From assembly GCA_018817515.1 (NCBI GenBank), contig JAHIUD010000083.1:52723-116722 (forward strand): a stretch of 64,000 nucleotides of DNA, given 5' to 3'. The notes under the pieces were generated by a model. The model saw only the letters and a list, made by a program, of their open reading frames with translations. It was not told the DNA's origin and did no database searches. Of the stretch, positions 55,587-63,377 are shown in pieces. This stretch comes from Pseudomonadota bacterium (GTDB lineage Bacteria > Desulfobacterota > Desulfovibrionia > Desulfovibrionales > Desulfovibrionaceae). How positions within the stretch are numbered: position 1 is the first letter of the stretch; every line of letters begins with the position of its first letter. Made by a program: the position numbers and the translations under genes.

Positions 55587-56663
55587 TTAGATAATTTTCA
55601 GTGGAGCTCCCTTTTCCTGCTTGACCATTCCGGGCAATCCATCGCGGACAAGTTCGACAAGGAAATTGGGTACCGACTTTTCGAGCTTATTTTCAAGCTT
55701 CTCCCATAACATCTCGAGTTTCTTCTCAGGCCCTGGCTCATCAACAAGAGAGCCGTGAGCCTTCTTTCTGGGTTTCATTTCAAGCTTCGTTTTGAGCTCT
55801 TTCTCAAACTCTCCCCCCAACGCCTCAAACTCTTTCCCAGGGCCTAGCTCGTCAGCAAGCGCTTCCCGAATCCGCCTTCGGGTGTATGGCACTTTGTCAT
55901 CGTAACTCTTGGTTAACCTAATGGCGACCTTCATCGCCAGTAATATTCTCACTCTTTCTAAATGATTAGATTGCTTTCTTTCTGCCGCTTGCGCATTTGC
56001 AGCAGTCCTTAGTCCTGTTTCTCTCTTAAGACGGTTTACTAGTTTGTCTTTCTCGTCAGTCATGGACCGAAGTTCCAAGCGGCATCTCTGTAGTTCTGCA
56101 GCGGCATAATCATCATTTGCTACGCCTGAGTTTATAGAATACTTTTCTTGCAACGCCTCAATGTCATCCTTCCTGAAGAATACTCGATGTTGTCCAATAA
56201 GCCTATGGATACCGTCGTATTTTAAGAGAAATGAAGATGGTAAGGTGTCAAGCTTGCCATTTGTATTTGACAAATCACTGTGTATGAGTTCTATGTCTGA
56301 TATGTACTTATTTAAATTGTGCTTTTGCACAAACTCCAACATCTCTTCATTCGAAATGATTCCAAGCATAGCTTTTGCCGTATCGAATCTAATGCCATTA
56401 TCAATATTAGTATTCAATATGAATTGTAATCTTACAATATGAGAAACTAGAAGGCACGCGATCATAATACAGCTACAAAAAAATATGATAGGCACACTAA
56501 TAATGTAAAATATGCTTCTATCTGTGCTGATTGCATCGCGCACAATAACTGCACACACTTTTGAGATAATCAAAATGAGAATTGCTAGAACGATATATGA
56601 AAAAAGCTCTTGAATATTACCAAGTCTGAGCTGCTGCAAGATCCACTCTCGACACTTGCTCAT
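55587..56663 (-). CDS. Hypothetical protein with two N-terminal membrane helices
   Basis: 358 residues, AT-rich. Helices at about 20-42 (YIVLAILILIISKVCAVIV) and 52-78 (IFYIISVPIIFFCSCIMIACLLVSHIV) leave a large cytoplasmic part with a coiled coil (about 185-240) and charged Glu/Lys repeats (KEFEALGGEFEKELKTKLEM, KKLEMLWEKLENKLEK). No family recognised. It sits alone between integrase and excisionase genes with its own terminator, a common cargo slot. Confidence 0.65.
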   Translation of the reverse strand: MSKCREWILQQLRLGNIQELFSYIVLAILILIISKVCAVIVRDAISTDRSIFYIISVPIIFFCSCIMIACLLVSHIVRLQFILNTNIDNGIRFDTAKAMLGIISNEEMLEFVQKHNLNKYISDIELIHSDLSNTNGKLDTLPSSFLLKYDGIHRLIGQHRVFFRKDDIEALQEKYSINSGVANDDYAAAELQRCRLELRSMTDEKDKLVNRLKRETGLRTAANAQAAERKQSNHLERVRILLAMKVAIRLTKSYDDKVPYTRRRIREALADELGPGKEFEALGGEFEKELKTKLEMKPRKKAHGSLVDEPGPEKKLEMLWEKLENKLEKSVPNFLVELVRDGLPGMVKQEKGAPLKII

Positions 56664-56708
56664 AGGCTGTCTCCCTTAAAAATCAAACTATGCCAGGATT
56701 TAACGCAA

Positions 56709-57875
56709 TTACCCAACAGACTCAAGCTCATCTCCTGATGGAACCTCGACCATAAGTAGTTCCGCCGCCAAGTCCCCCGCCTTCTTCAACGTGCCGGGCA
56801 GGAACTGCCCATAGCGCTTGGTCATTGCCATGCTCTTGTGTGTCAGAAGCTCCCCGATCATGTCCAGGGGCACCTTGCCGGAGTTGGCCAGGGTCACGGC
56901 AAAGTGGTGCCGCAGGCCGTGGAAGATGCGGAAGCTCTCGGGCAGGCCAGCGGCTTCCTTGATGCGGTCCACCACGTTGCAGTCGGTGCGCTGCCTGCCG
57001 CCCCTGCCGGGGAAGATTTGCGTGCTGTCCGGCCACTGTTCGTTACGGCGCTCGATCTGTGCTTCCAATATCTCCCGCGCCACCTGGTTCATGGGAATCG
57101 AGGCGGTCTTGCCGCCCTTGGGGGCGCGCAGGGTGATGAAGCCCACGCGAAAGTCCAGGTCGCGATCCTGGAGTTTGAATATTTCGCCCCGGCGCATACC
57201 TGTGAACATGGCCAGCTTGAGCATGCGCGGCGCGTCCTGCGTGGGCCATTCGTCAAGCACCCGCATGAGGCGCGCGGCCTCTTCCGGGGCCAGGTATTCC
57301 ACCACCTCATTGTCCTTCTTGGGCATCTCAATGACAAAGGCTAAGCGTGGACACATGCCCACCTTGGCCCCATAGTTCACCACGCGCCGGAGTATCTCCA
57401 GAGCGCCCCAGATGGACGCAGCGGAGAGCCCCTTCATATTCTGCTTCACCCTGGCCACGTCCAGGCTACAGAGCGTCCTGACGCTCTTCTGGCCCAGCAG
57501 CGGCGAGATGTGCTTCTTGTAGCGGTTCTCGTCGATGTTCCGCCAGCGTTCGCCCTTCTTGGCCTCGAAGTAGGCCGTGGCGATGTCGTCAATGCTCTGG
57601 TTGGCTTGGCGCTTGTCTTGCTGGATTTCCTTGGAGGTCTTGACCTCCTCGCCGTGGCGAATCTGCTTCATGCGGTCGGCCCGAATCTCCGCCGCCACCT
57701 GGGGCGTGTAGCCCTCGGATTTCCAACCGACCTTTTCCCAGCGCAGCTTGCGGTCCAGCCGGTAGGCAACGACATAGCAGACGTCAGGCTTACCCTGGAA
57801 ACGCCGCTCAGAGCTTTCGTAGTTGTACACGCCGGGCCAGCGCCCGGAGTCCACCACGTGGTATTTTGTCGCCAT
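56709..57875 (-). CDS. int: Tyrosine recombinase (phage-type integrase)
   Basis: 388 residues from ATG 57875 (GGGAGG upstream; the longer frame starts in the repeat region and lacks a site). The N-terminal arm-binding and core-binding domains are followed by the catalytic domain: R238 in TGMRRGE, the K in APKGGK, H329-x-x-R332 in HGLRHH, H356 in LLTHKSM and Y365 in KRYGQF. All catalytic residues are present. It faces attR, 230 bases from it, as typical for tRNA-integrating islands. Confidence 0.95.
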   Translation of the reverse strand: MATKYHVVDSGRWPGVYNYESSERRFQGKPDVCYVVAYRLDRKLRWEKVGWKSEGYTPQVAAEIRADRMKQIRHGEEVKTSKEIQQDKRQANQSIDDIATAYFEAKKGERWRNIDENRYKKHISPLLGQKSVRTLCSLDVARVKQNMKGLSAASIWGALEILRRVVNYGAKVGMCPRLAFVIEMPKKDNEVVEYLAPEEAARLMRVLDEWPTQDAPRMLKLAMFTGMRRGEIFKLQDRDLDFRVGFITLRAPKGGKTASIPMNQVAREILEAQIERRNEQWPDSTQIFPGRGGRQRTDCNVVDRIKEAAGLPESFRIFHGLRHHFAVTLANSGKVPLDMIGELLTHKSMAMTKRYGQFLPGTLKKAGDLAAELLMVEVPSGDELESVG

Positions 57876-57943
57876 ATCCGCCTCCCTTGGGTGTCCCGTT
57901 GGCCTGTTTGCGTAAGCGACGCATAGGCTTCCGGCGTTCCAAA

Positions 57944-57963
57944 TTCCTAACCTATTCCTAACA
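57944..57963 (+). repeat. 20-bp direct repeat, right copy (candidate integrase arm site)
   Basis: Identical to 39213-39232 and in the same orientation, between the integrase start and attR. A further inverted partial copy (TGTTAGGA) is at 58069-58076. Confidence 0.65.
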
Positions 57964-58103
57964 CGCAGGTCAAATTCGGTCAAATTTGAGCAAACAGCCT
58001 ATGGGTTGAAGCCGCTTTAACACTCTAGATTAGCATGTGTAATCATAGAGCATAAAGCGTTATCAAGCTTGTTAGGATTCAGTCAGGGATGCTAGGCAGA
58101 AGG

Positions 58104-58151
58104 GTTCGCAACGCATAGGCCAGGGGTTCAATCCCCCTCGTCTCCACCAAA
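58104..58151 (+). repeat. attR, 48-bp direct repeat copy 2
   Basis: An exact second copy of the tRNA-Ala 3' half, without the 5' half, so it is not a functional tRNA gene. It marks the right island boundary. Confidence 0.95.
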
Positions 58152-58158
58152 AGAAAAC

Positions 58159-58196
58159 AGGCACTTGCAGGGTAAAGCCGCAGGTGCCTTTTTCTT
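58159..58196 (+). terminator. Ancestral tRNA-Ala terminator, displaced by the island
   Basis: AGGCACTTGC pairs with GCAGGTGCCT (one mismatch) around an 11-base loop, followed by TTTTTCTTT. It stands eight bases after attR, where the tRNA transcript would have ended before integration. Confidence 0.85.
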
Positions 58197-58306
58197 TGTA
58201 CGCAAATCAATACGCAATTCTGGCCCGAACCGCATTCGCGCAAAGTGGCGCTTCGCCTTTGTCCTGACCAACGAAGAAGTTGCCGGTGCGCTGGCGCGAT
58301 GGCTGT

Positions 58307-58615
58307 TCAGTCCTTGAGGTCCTGCTTCATGCGCTCAAAGTCCTCCTTAGTGATCTCGCCCTTGGCGTAGCGCTTCTTGAGGATGTCGAGCGCCGTCTCC
58401 ACCGGGCCGCCATTGGCGCGGCGGGTGAACCTGGTAAGCACGATGAAGACCAGGGCCAGGAAGAGCACCATGATCAGCCCGCCTCCAAAGGGCGACATCA
58501 TGTGGAAGCCTCCATAAGGCCCGTAGCCATACCCGTAACCAGACCCGGACCCGGGACCGTAGCCTGCTCCGTTCTGGCACAGGAAACCAAAGAAATTCAG
58601 GGCGTGGATCTGCAT
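58307..58615 (-). CDS. SHOCT-domain membrane protein
   Basis: 102 residues from ATG 58615 (AAGGAG upstream). The N-terminus is Gly/Tyr-rich (GYGPGSGSGYGYGYG), one membrane helix is LIMVLFLALVFIVLTRF, and the C-terminal SHOCT motif is ALDILKKRYAKGEITKEDFERMKQDL. SHOCT domains promote oligomerisation; function unknown. The longer open frame upstream is a shadow. Confidence 0.85.
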   Translation of the reverse strand: MQIHALNFFGFLCQNGAGYGPGSGSGYGYGYGPYGGFHMMSPFGGGLIMVLFLALVFIVLTRFTRRANGGPVETALDILKKRYAKGEITKEDFERMKQDLKD

Positions 58616-58854
58616 GCGCTGCTCCTTGTTGTGGCCCGTCGTTGAGGCCCGTCGTTGCTGTCCGAAGGCGGGGCGACCAAGGCCAGCGAAAGGCCGTAGG
58701 GACGACCGTGGGGTCGTCTCAACTGCACCATACGCCGATTGCAGGGAAATGCCATGCCTCGCGCGCTGGCGAGAAGGGGTGCGGAAGCAGGGAGCCAGGC
58801 AGGAGCGGGATAGGCCCAGCGCTCTAGCGCGGGATCCAGATGCGGCCTCGCGCT

Positions 58855-60771
58855 CTAGCGCGGAATCCAAATTCGGAAGGTCGAGCCCTGGCCCGGCTCG
58901 CTGACCGCGCCGATGCGTCCCCCGTGCTGGTCCACGGCCTTCTTGGCGATGAACAGCCCAAGCCCGGTGCCGCGCGAGCCCTTGGTGGAGAAGAATACCG
59001 AGAACAGGCGCGAGAGCGTGTCCGGCTGCATGCCGATGCCGTTGTCCTCGATCTCGAAGAAGACGCCGTTGGCGTCGGGCCGGGCGCGGAAGATAACCTC
59101 GTGGTTCTCCTTGGTGCGATCCTCCAGGCAGGCGTCCACGGCGTTCTCCAGCATGTTCACCATGGCGGCGGAGAGCACCACGTTGTCCACGGCGAAGCAG
59201 CCCAGGTTCGGGTCGATCTCGCTTATGAAGGAGACGCCCATCTGCTCGGCCTTTGGCGCCACCGTCTCGGCCACCTGGCTGGCCAGTTCCGCCGCCTGGA
59301 TCTCGCGCAGCTGCAGCTCGCGCTTCTTGGCGTAGAACAGGATGTCCAGCACCATGCCCTTGATGCGTCCGATGAGCTCCGTGACCTTGCCCCAGCCCGC
59401 CTGGACCATCTTCTGGTCGTTTGCGCGGAAGCCCGCGTTGACCTTGTACACGCCGCCGTCCAGCGCGGTCAAAAGCCCCTTGATGCCATGGGACAGCGAG
59501 GCGATGAGCATGCCCAGGCTGGCCAGGTGGTCCTGCATGCGCGAGAGCTCGGTGATGTCCGTGGCCATCTCCATGACGGCCTCGATCTCGCCCGCCTCGT
59601 TGCGGATGGGCGCGGTCCAGACCACTACCTGCACGGGCTGGCCGTCCTTGCCGCGCACGGTGAGCTCGGTCTGGTGCGACTGGCCGTCCTCAAGGGTCTT
59701 GAGGGTGGGGCAGCCGAAGCAGGGCCGGCCGGTGCCGCAGGCGGCCTCGTAGCACAGCCCGCCGGTGCTGTCGCCGAACTCGGCCTTGAAGCGGCGGTTG
59801 GTGGCCTGGATGCGCAGGTGCCGGTCCAGTACGGAAATGAAGCAGGGGGCCTCGTCGAAAAGTTGCTGGTAGCGCTGGCGCGTGGCGCGCAGTTCGTCCT
59901 GCAGGCGCTGCACCTCGCCGGCGTCCACGGCCAGCTCCAGCACCAGGTCTATCTCGCCGTCCACGCCGCGTACGGGCGCGGTGTGCACCATGACCGCAGA
60001 CCGGGACCCGTCGGCGCCGATGATGGTCTCGCGGCTCTTCTGACCCAGGCCGGTGGACAGGGTGTGGCCTACGGGGCTTCCGGCTTCGGAGCCCGCATCC
60101 CCGGCGTAGATGTCGTAGCCTGGCAGGCCCAGGCGGTCGCCCAGGCGGTCGCGGTAGAGCTGGTTGACGGAGACGATGCGCTGGTAGCCGTCCTGTACGG
60201 ACACCAGGCAGGGCAGACCGTTGAAGATGCCCAGCCCGCCCTTCTCGTCGCCGTTCACATCGCCGGTGACGCCGCCGATGAGCTGTGTCAGGCCCTCCAC
60301 CGCGCCTTTGACGGCGCACTGGCGCTCCACGTCCATCAGGTGGTCGGCCTGCTGGTGGACCAGGACTTCGAGGTTTTCGGTGTAGTTCTTCACGCGCTCG
60401 CGCATGACGATCTTGGCCTTGGCGCGGGCCAGCGTGACCTCCAGCACCTCCGGCCCCATGGGCTTGGCGATGAAGTCGCAGGCGTCGAGCTTGAGCCCGG
60501 CCACGGCCATCTCCAGGTCGCCGTGCCCGGTGGCCAGGATGACCTCGGTGTCCGGGCTGATCTCCTTGATGCGGCGCAGAAGTTCCAATCCGTCCATGCC
60601 GGGCATGCGGATGTCCGTGAGGATTACCGGGGGCCGGACGCGTTCGAAGACAGCCAGCGCTTCGTCGCCGCTGGCCGCCTCGAACACCGTGTAGCCCATG
60701 TCGGTCAAGGTGATGCCGACAACCTTGCGGATTCCGGCCTCGTCATCCACAAGAAGCACTTTCATCGTCAT
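58855..60771 (-). CDS. Hybrid receiver-PAS-histidine kinase
   Basis: 638 residues with an N-terminal receiver domain (VLLVDDEAGI at 5, acceptor in VILTDIRMPGMDG near D52). A coiled linker is followed by two PAS-type sensor domains (about 170-270 and 290-400); the second holds CGTGRPCFGC, which could bind a metal or heme. An H-box follows (SLSHGIKGLLTALDGG) and HATPase (IEDNGIGMQP, GSRGTGLGLFIAKKAVDQHGG). Receiver first and kinase last suggests it is itself controlled by phosphorylation. Cytoplasmic. No output partner is fixed, but two lone response regulators follow. Confidence 0.9.
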   Translation of the reverse strand: MTMKVLLVDDEAGIRKVVGITLTDMGYTVFEAASGDEALAVFERVRPPVILTDIRMPGMDGLELLRRIKEISPDTEVILATGHGDLEMAVAGLKLDACDFIAKPMGPEVLEVTLARAKAKIVMRERVKNYTENLEVLVHQQADHLMDVERQCAVKGAVEGLTQLIGGVTGDVNGDEKGGLGIFNGLPCLVSVQDGYQRIVSVNQLYRDRLGDRLGLPGYDIYAGDAGSEAGSPVGHTLSTGLGQKSRETIIGADGSRSAVMVHTAPVRGVDGEIDLVLELAVDAGEVQRLQDELRATRQRYQQLFDEAPCFISVLDRHLRIQATNRRFKAEFGDSTGGLCYEAACGTGRPCFGCPTLKTLEDGQSHQTELTVRGKDGQPVQVVVWTAPIRNEAGEIEAVMEMATDITELSRMQDHLASLGMLIASLSHGIKGLLTALDGGVYKVNAGFRANDQKMVQAGWGKVTELIGRIKGMVLDILFYAKKRELQLREIQAAELASQVAETVAPKAEQMGVSFISEIDPNLGCFAVDNVVLSAAMVNMLENAVDACLEDRTKENHEVIFRARPDANGVFFEIEDNGIGMQPDTLSRLFSVFFSTKGSRGTGLGLFIAKKAVDQHGGRIGAVSEPGQGSTFRIWIPR

Positions 60772-60877
60772 TGAGCCTGCCCTCGACGCCGATCACAGCC
60801 AGGAAGGCCGGAACGCGCCAGTGTTCTGGGGCGAATCATGCATTCCCCCGGAAAAGGGAAGGGTTTCCCGGCGGCCT

Positions 60878-61237
60878 TTAGGGCGCGCCGATGGCCCCTT
60901 CCACTATTGCAAGCACCTGGTTCGGCTCAAAGGGCTTGTTCACCGTGGCGATGGCCTTGCGGATGGCCAGGTGGATGCCCGCCAGACCGCTGATGACCAC
61001 CACGGGCAGATCCTTGAACTCCGGCTTCTGGCTGAACTTGCGGTAGAACCTCGGGCCCCACTCGTCAGGCATTTCCAGGTCCAGGGTCAAGAGGTCCGGC
61101 TTCTCGCGGTCCATGACAGCCATGGCCGCCTCGCCGCCCGGAGCCGAGCAGGTTGCGTAGCCGCGTTCCTTGAAGATGGACACAAGGTATTCCACGATAT
61201 CTGGATCGTCGTCGACCACCATGATCTTCTTCGCCAT
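60878..61237 (-). CDS. Single-domain response regulator
   Basis: 119 residues, one receiver domain: IMVVDDDPDIVEYL, LLTLDLEMPDEWG with the acceptor aspartate, VVISGLAGI and NKPFEPNQVL with the conserved lysine. No output domain. AAGGAGG precedes the ATG. It probably relays phosphate within this kinase cluster. Confidence 0.92.
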   Translation of the reverse strand: MAKKIMVVDDDPDIVEYLVSIFKERGYATCSAPGGEAAMAVMDREKPDLLTLDLEMPDEWGPRFYRKFSQKPEFKDLPVVVISGLAGIHLAIRKAIATVNKPFEPNQVLAIVEGAIGAP

Positions 61238-61288
61238 CTTTCGCCTCCTTGGTGTTCAGCATCAATATCAAAGGATAATGCATCGCGT

Positions 61289-61741
61289 CTACAGGTCTTG
61301 GGACGCTGCGCCCCTGGCTTCCAAAATGCGTGCGGCCTGACTTAAAAGCGCCTCCGGGCTGGGGGGCTTCTCCACGTAGCCGTCCACATCCGGCAATGTG
61401 CCCCCGCCCTGGCTGGACAGCCCGGTGCGCACCAGCGACAGCGTGTGCTGGAAGGCCTCGCCCGCGATGGCCGAGACCACGAGCACCCCGGCCCGCTTCA
61501 GCTCCTCGTCGGCCTTGAGCCGCTGGAAGAGCCGGATGCCGCCCTCGTTCGGCATCATCAGGTCCAGGCTGACAAGGTCGGGCTTCCACTCCTTGGCCTT
61601 GCGGAAGCCCTCCTCGCCGTCACGGGCCGTTTTGGTCTCATAGCCGGCCGTCTCGTAAACCGCCGCTATGTAGAGCCGCAGGTGCATCTCGTCGTCCACC
61701 ACGAGCACCCGCTGGCGGCCTTGGTCTTGGCCCGCCATCAT
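61289..61741 (-). CDS. Single-domain response regulator
   Basis: 150 residues with a receiver domain (VLVVDDEMHLRLYIAAVYE, LVSLDLMMPNEGG, VVSAIAGEAF, DGYVEKPPSPEALL). A short insert near the C-terminus (SSQGGGTLPDVDG) distinguishes it from the neighbouring regulator. No output domain. It starts four bases after the universal stress protein stop. Confidence 0.9.
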   Translation of the reverse strand: MMAGQDQGRQRVLVVDDEMHLRLYIAAVYETAGYETKTARDGEEGFRKAKEWKPDLVSLDLMMPNEGGIRLFQRLKADEELKRAGVLVVSAIAGEAFQHTLSLVRTGLSSQGGGTLPDVDGYVEKPPSPEALLSQAARILEARGAASQDL

Positions 61742-61745
61742 GGCC

Positions 61746-62693
61746 TTACTCCGCGCGCTGCACCCCGTACGGGCTCACGTCCACCTTGTCGGGGTGGTTC
61801 ACGCTGAGCACGGGACAGGCCGAACGCAGCACGACCTGCTCGATGGTGCTGCCGAGCATGGCCTGCTCGGGGTCCACGTCCTTGGTGTGGTGGGCCATGA
61901 CGATGAGGTCGGCCTTGGCCTCGCGGGCGTACTTCAGCACCTCCACGTGCGGGGTGCCTTCGCGCAGGGCGATGACGTAGTTGTCGAAGTCGCCCATGTT
62001 GGCCACGTACTTGTCCTGAATCTTCTTTTCGGCGGCGGCGAGCTGCTGCTCGATGTAGGCCTGGGTGGCGCTGCTGGCCTGGCCCTCGGGTCCGATGTCC
62101 ACGCAGTGGAACAGATGCAGCTTGCAGCCGATCTCCTTGGCCACGTTGCGGGCGAACTGGAAGGCGTAGTCGGCGGGCTTGCTGAAGTCCGTGGCGACCA
62201 CGATGTTGGCGAAGTAGGACCAGCAGGTGACGCAGGGGCGGCTGACGATGAGCACCGGGCAACGGGCGCTCTTGGCCACCTTCTGCATGGTGCTGCCCGC
62301 GATGGCGCGGTGGCGCATGGCGCCGATGTCTTCCTCGCGGGTGTGCGCGCCCATGATGATCAGGCTGGCGTCGTCCTTTCTGGCCTTGCGCAGGATCTCG
62401 GTATGCGGCTCGCCGGTGACGGTCTCGTAAACGCAGTCCGGGTGGTCCTTGCCGAGCTTCTCGTAGTACTGGGCCATCTCTTCCTTGACCAGGCTCACCA
62501 GGTTGTCGTCCACGTTCTCCTGCTCACCGGTGCGCACATCGCGGTAGGTCAGGCTGAAACCGCGGCCGGGCAGGCCGAAGACGTGGTAGACGAAGAGCTT
62601 GGAGCGGTTCTTGCGCGAAAGTTCAAAGGCGACGCGGGCGGCGTCGTCGCAAGTGGAAGAGGCCGACGTGGCGAACAGGATCTTCTCAAACAT
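61746..62693 (-). CDS. Tandem universal stress protein
   Basis: 315 residues with two UspA domains. The first begins KILFATSASSTCDDAARVAF and ends near GSTMQKVAKSARCPVLIV; the second begins NIVVATDFSKPADYAF and ends GSTIEQVVLRSACPVLSV. The G-S-T motifs suggest that nucleotide binding is possible. AGGAGGTAGTT precedes the ATG, overlapping the upstream gene's stop. Confidence 0.93.
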   Translation of the reverse strand: MFEKILFATSASSTCDDAARVAFELSRKNRSKLFVYHVFGLPGRGFSLTYRDVRTGEQENVDDNLVSLVKEEMAQYYEKLGKDHPDCVYETVTGEPHTEILRKARKDDASLIIMGAHTREEDIGAMRHRAIAGSTMQKVAKSARCPVLIVSRPCVTCWSYFANIVVATDFSKPADYAFQFARNVAKEIGCKLHLFHCVDIGPEGQASSATQAYIEQQLAAAEKKIQDKYVANMGDFDNYVIALREGTPHVEVLKYAREAKADLIVMAHHTKDVDPEQAMLGSTIEQVVLRSACPVLSVNHPDKVDVSPYGVQRAE

Positions 62694-62695
62694 AA

Positions 62696-63238
62696 CTACC
62701 TCCTAAGTGCGCATTCCGCGGGAGCGCCGTGGAATGCGAGTTGCCAACCGATGCCTTCCTGAAACTCGAACAGGTTCACGACCGTCTGGAAGCGGAACTC
62801 GTCCATCCGGTCGCCAAAGACCACATGCCTCAAGGGTCCCAGAACCACGGGCACGTCGAGCAGGGTCTCCACCGGGTAGGGCTTGACCTCAATGTCCTCG
62901 CCGTCCGTGCCCACACCGCGCAGCGCATGATAAATCTCAAGCCTGGGCGGGGCGGGGTGGCCGATGATCTCCACGGTCTTCTGCAGCTCCAGCCGGGCGA
63001 TGCCAGCAGGCGTGCAGCCTGAGGCAGGCCAGCCGGCCAGGCCGCCCGCCAGATCCTTGGCGAAGGGGCTCAGGCGCGTGAGCTGCGGATAGGCGTTGAG
63101 CATCTGGACGAAGCTGCGCAAGGTGTACCCCTCTCCAAGCACAACACGGGCCCCAAGAGCGCAGAGAGGGTCCGTCTCTTGTGTTCCATCGTGCCGGAGC
63201 AGGAATCCATTCTTTGTAAGTGTAACTTCGTCCACCAT
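62696..63238 (-). CDS. Hypothetical protein upstream of the stress protein
   Basis: 180 residues without signal peptide or membrane helix. The segments SFVQMLNAYPQLTRLSPF and RLELQKTVEIIGHPAPPRLEIYHALRG look structured, but no family is recognised. The stop overlaps the ribosome site of the stress-protein gene, so the two are co-translated. A leader of about 140 AT-rich bases precedes it. Confidence 0.75.
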   Translation of the reverse strand: MVDEVTLTKNGFLLRHDGTQETDPLCALGARVVLGEGYTLRSFVQMLNAYPQLTRLSPFAKDLAGGLAGWPASGCTPAGIARLELQKTVEIIGHPAPPRLEIYHALRGVGTDGEDIEVKPYPVETLLDVPVVLGPLRHVVFGDRMDEFRFQTVVNLFEFQEGIGWQLAFHGAPAECALRR

Positions 63239-63377
63239 TGCACATCCAGTTCGTATGCAAATGCTCTAGCCGGGTGATCTTGATGCGAGTTCAGTGTATT
63301 TCATAATAATATCCGAGTCAACATTGTGGCGAAAAATTCTCCATAAAAAAGTCATAATTTCATATGTTTAATTCACT

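Larger units (their letters stand above)
39120..58151. mobile_element. 19-kb integrative mobilizable island in tRNA-Ala(CGC)
   Basis: Bounded by a perfect 48-bp direct repeat of the tRNA 3' half (39120-39167 and 58104-58151). A tyrosine recombinase gene lies beside the right end. Inside are excisionase-type HTH genes, a MobV relaxase, iterons and a helicase-like ATPase (mobility core) on the right. On the left are defence-type cargo genes: an HD/peptidase pair, Hachiman hamA-hamB, and a toxin-antitoxin pair. GC content changes from gene to gene, with hamA-hamB the lowest. No conjugation (type IV secretion) genes are present, so transfer would need a helper: an integrative mobilizable element. 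Confidence 0.93.

Noticed and set aside
58104..58151. Second tRNA-Ala gene at the right island end
   Set aside because: Only the 3' half is present; no D-arm or 5' acceptor strand can be formed.
39120..58151. Island as a complete prophage or self-transmissible ICE
   Set aside because: There are no capsid, tail, lysis or type IV secretion genes, only a relaxase, so a mobilizable element fits better.
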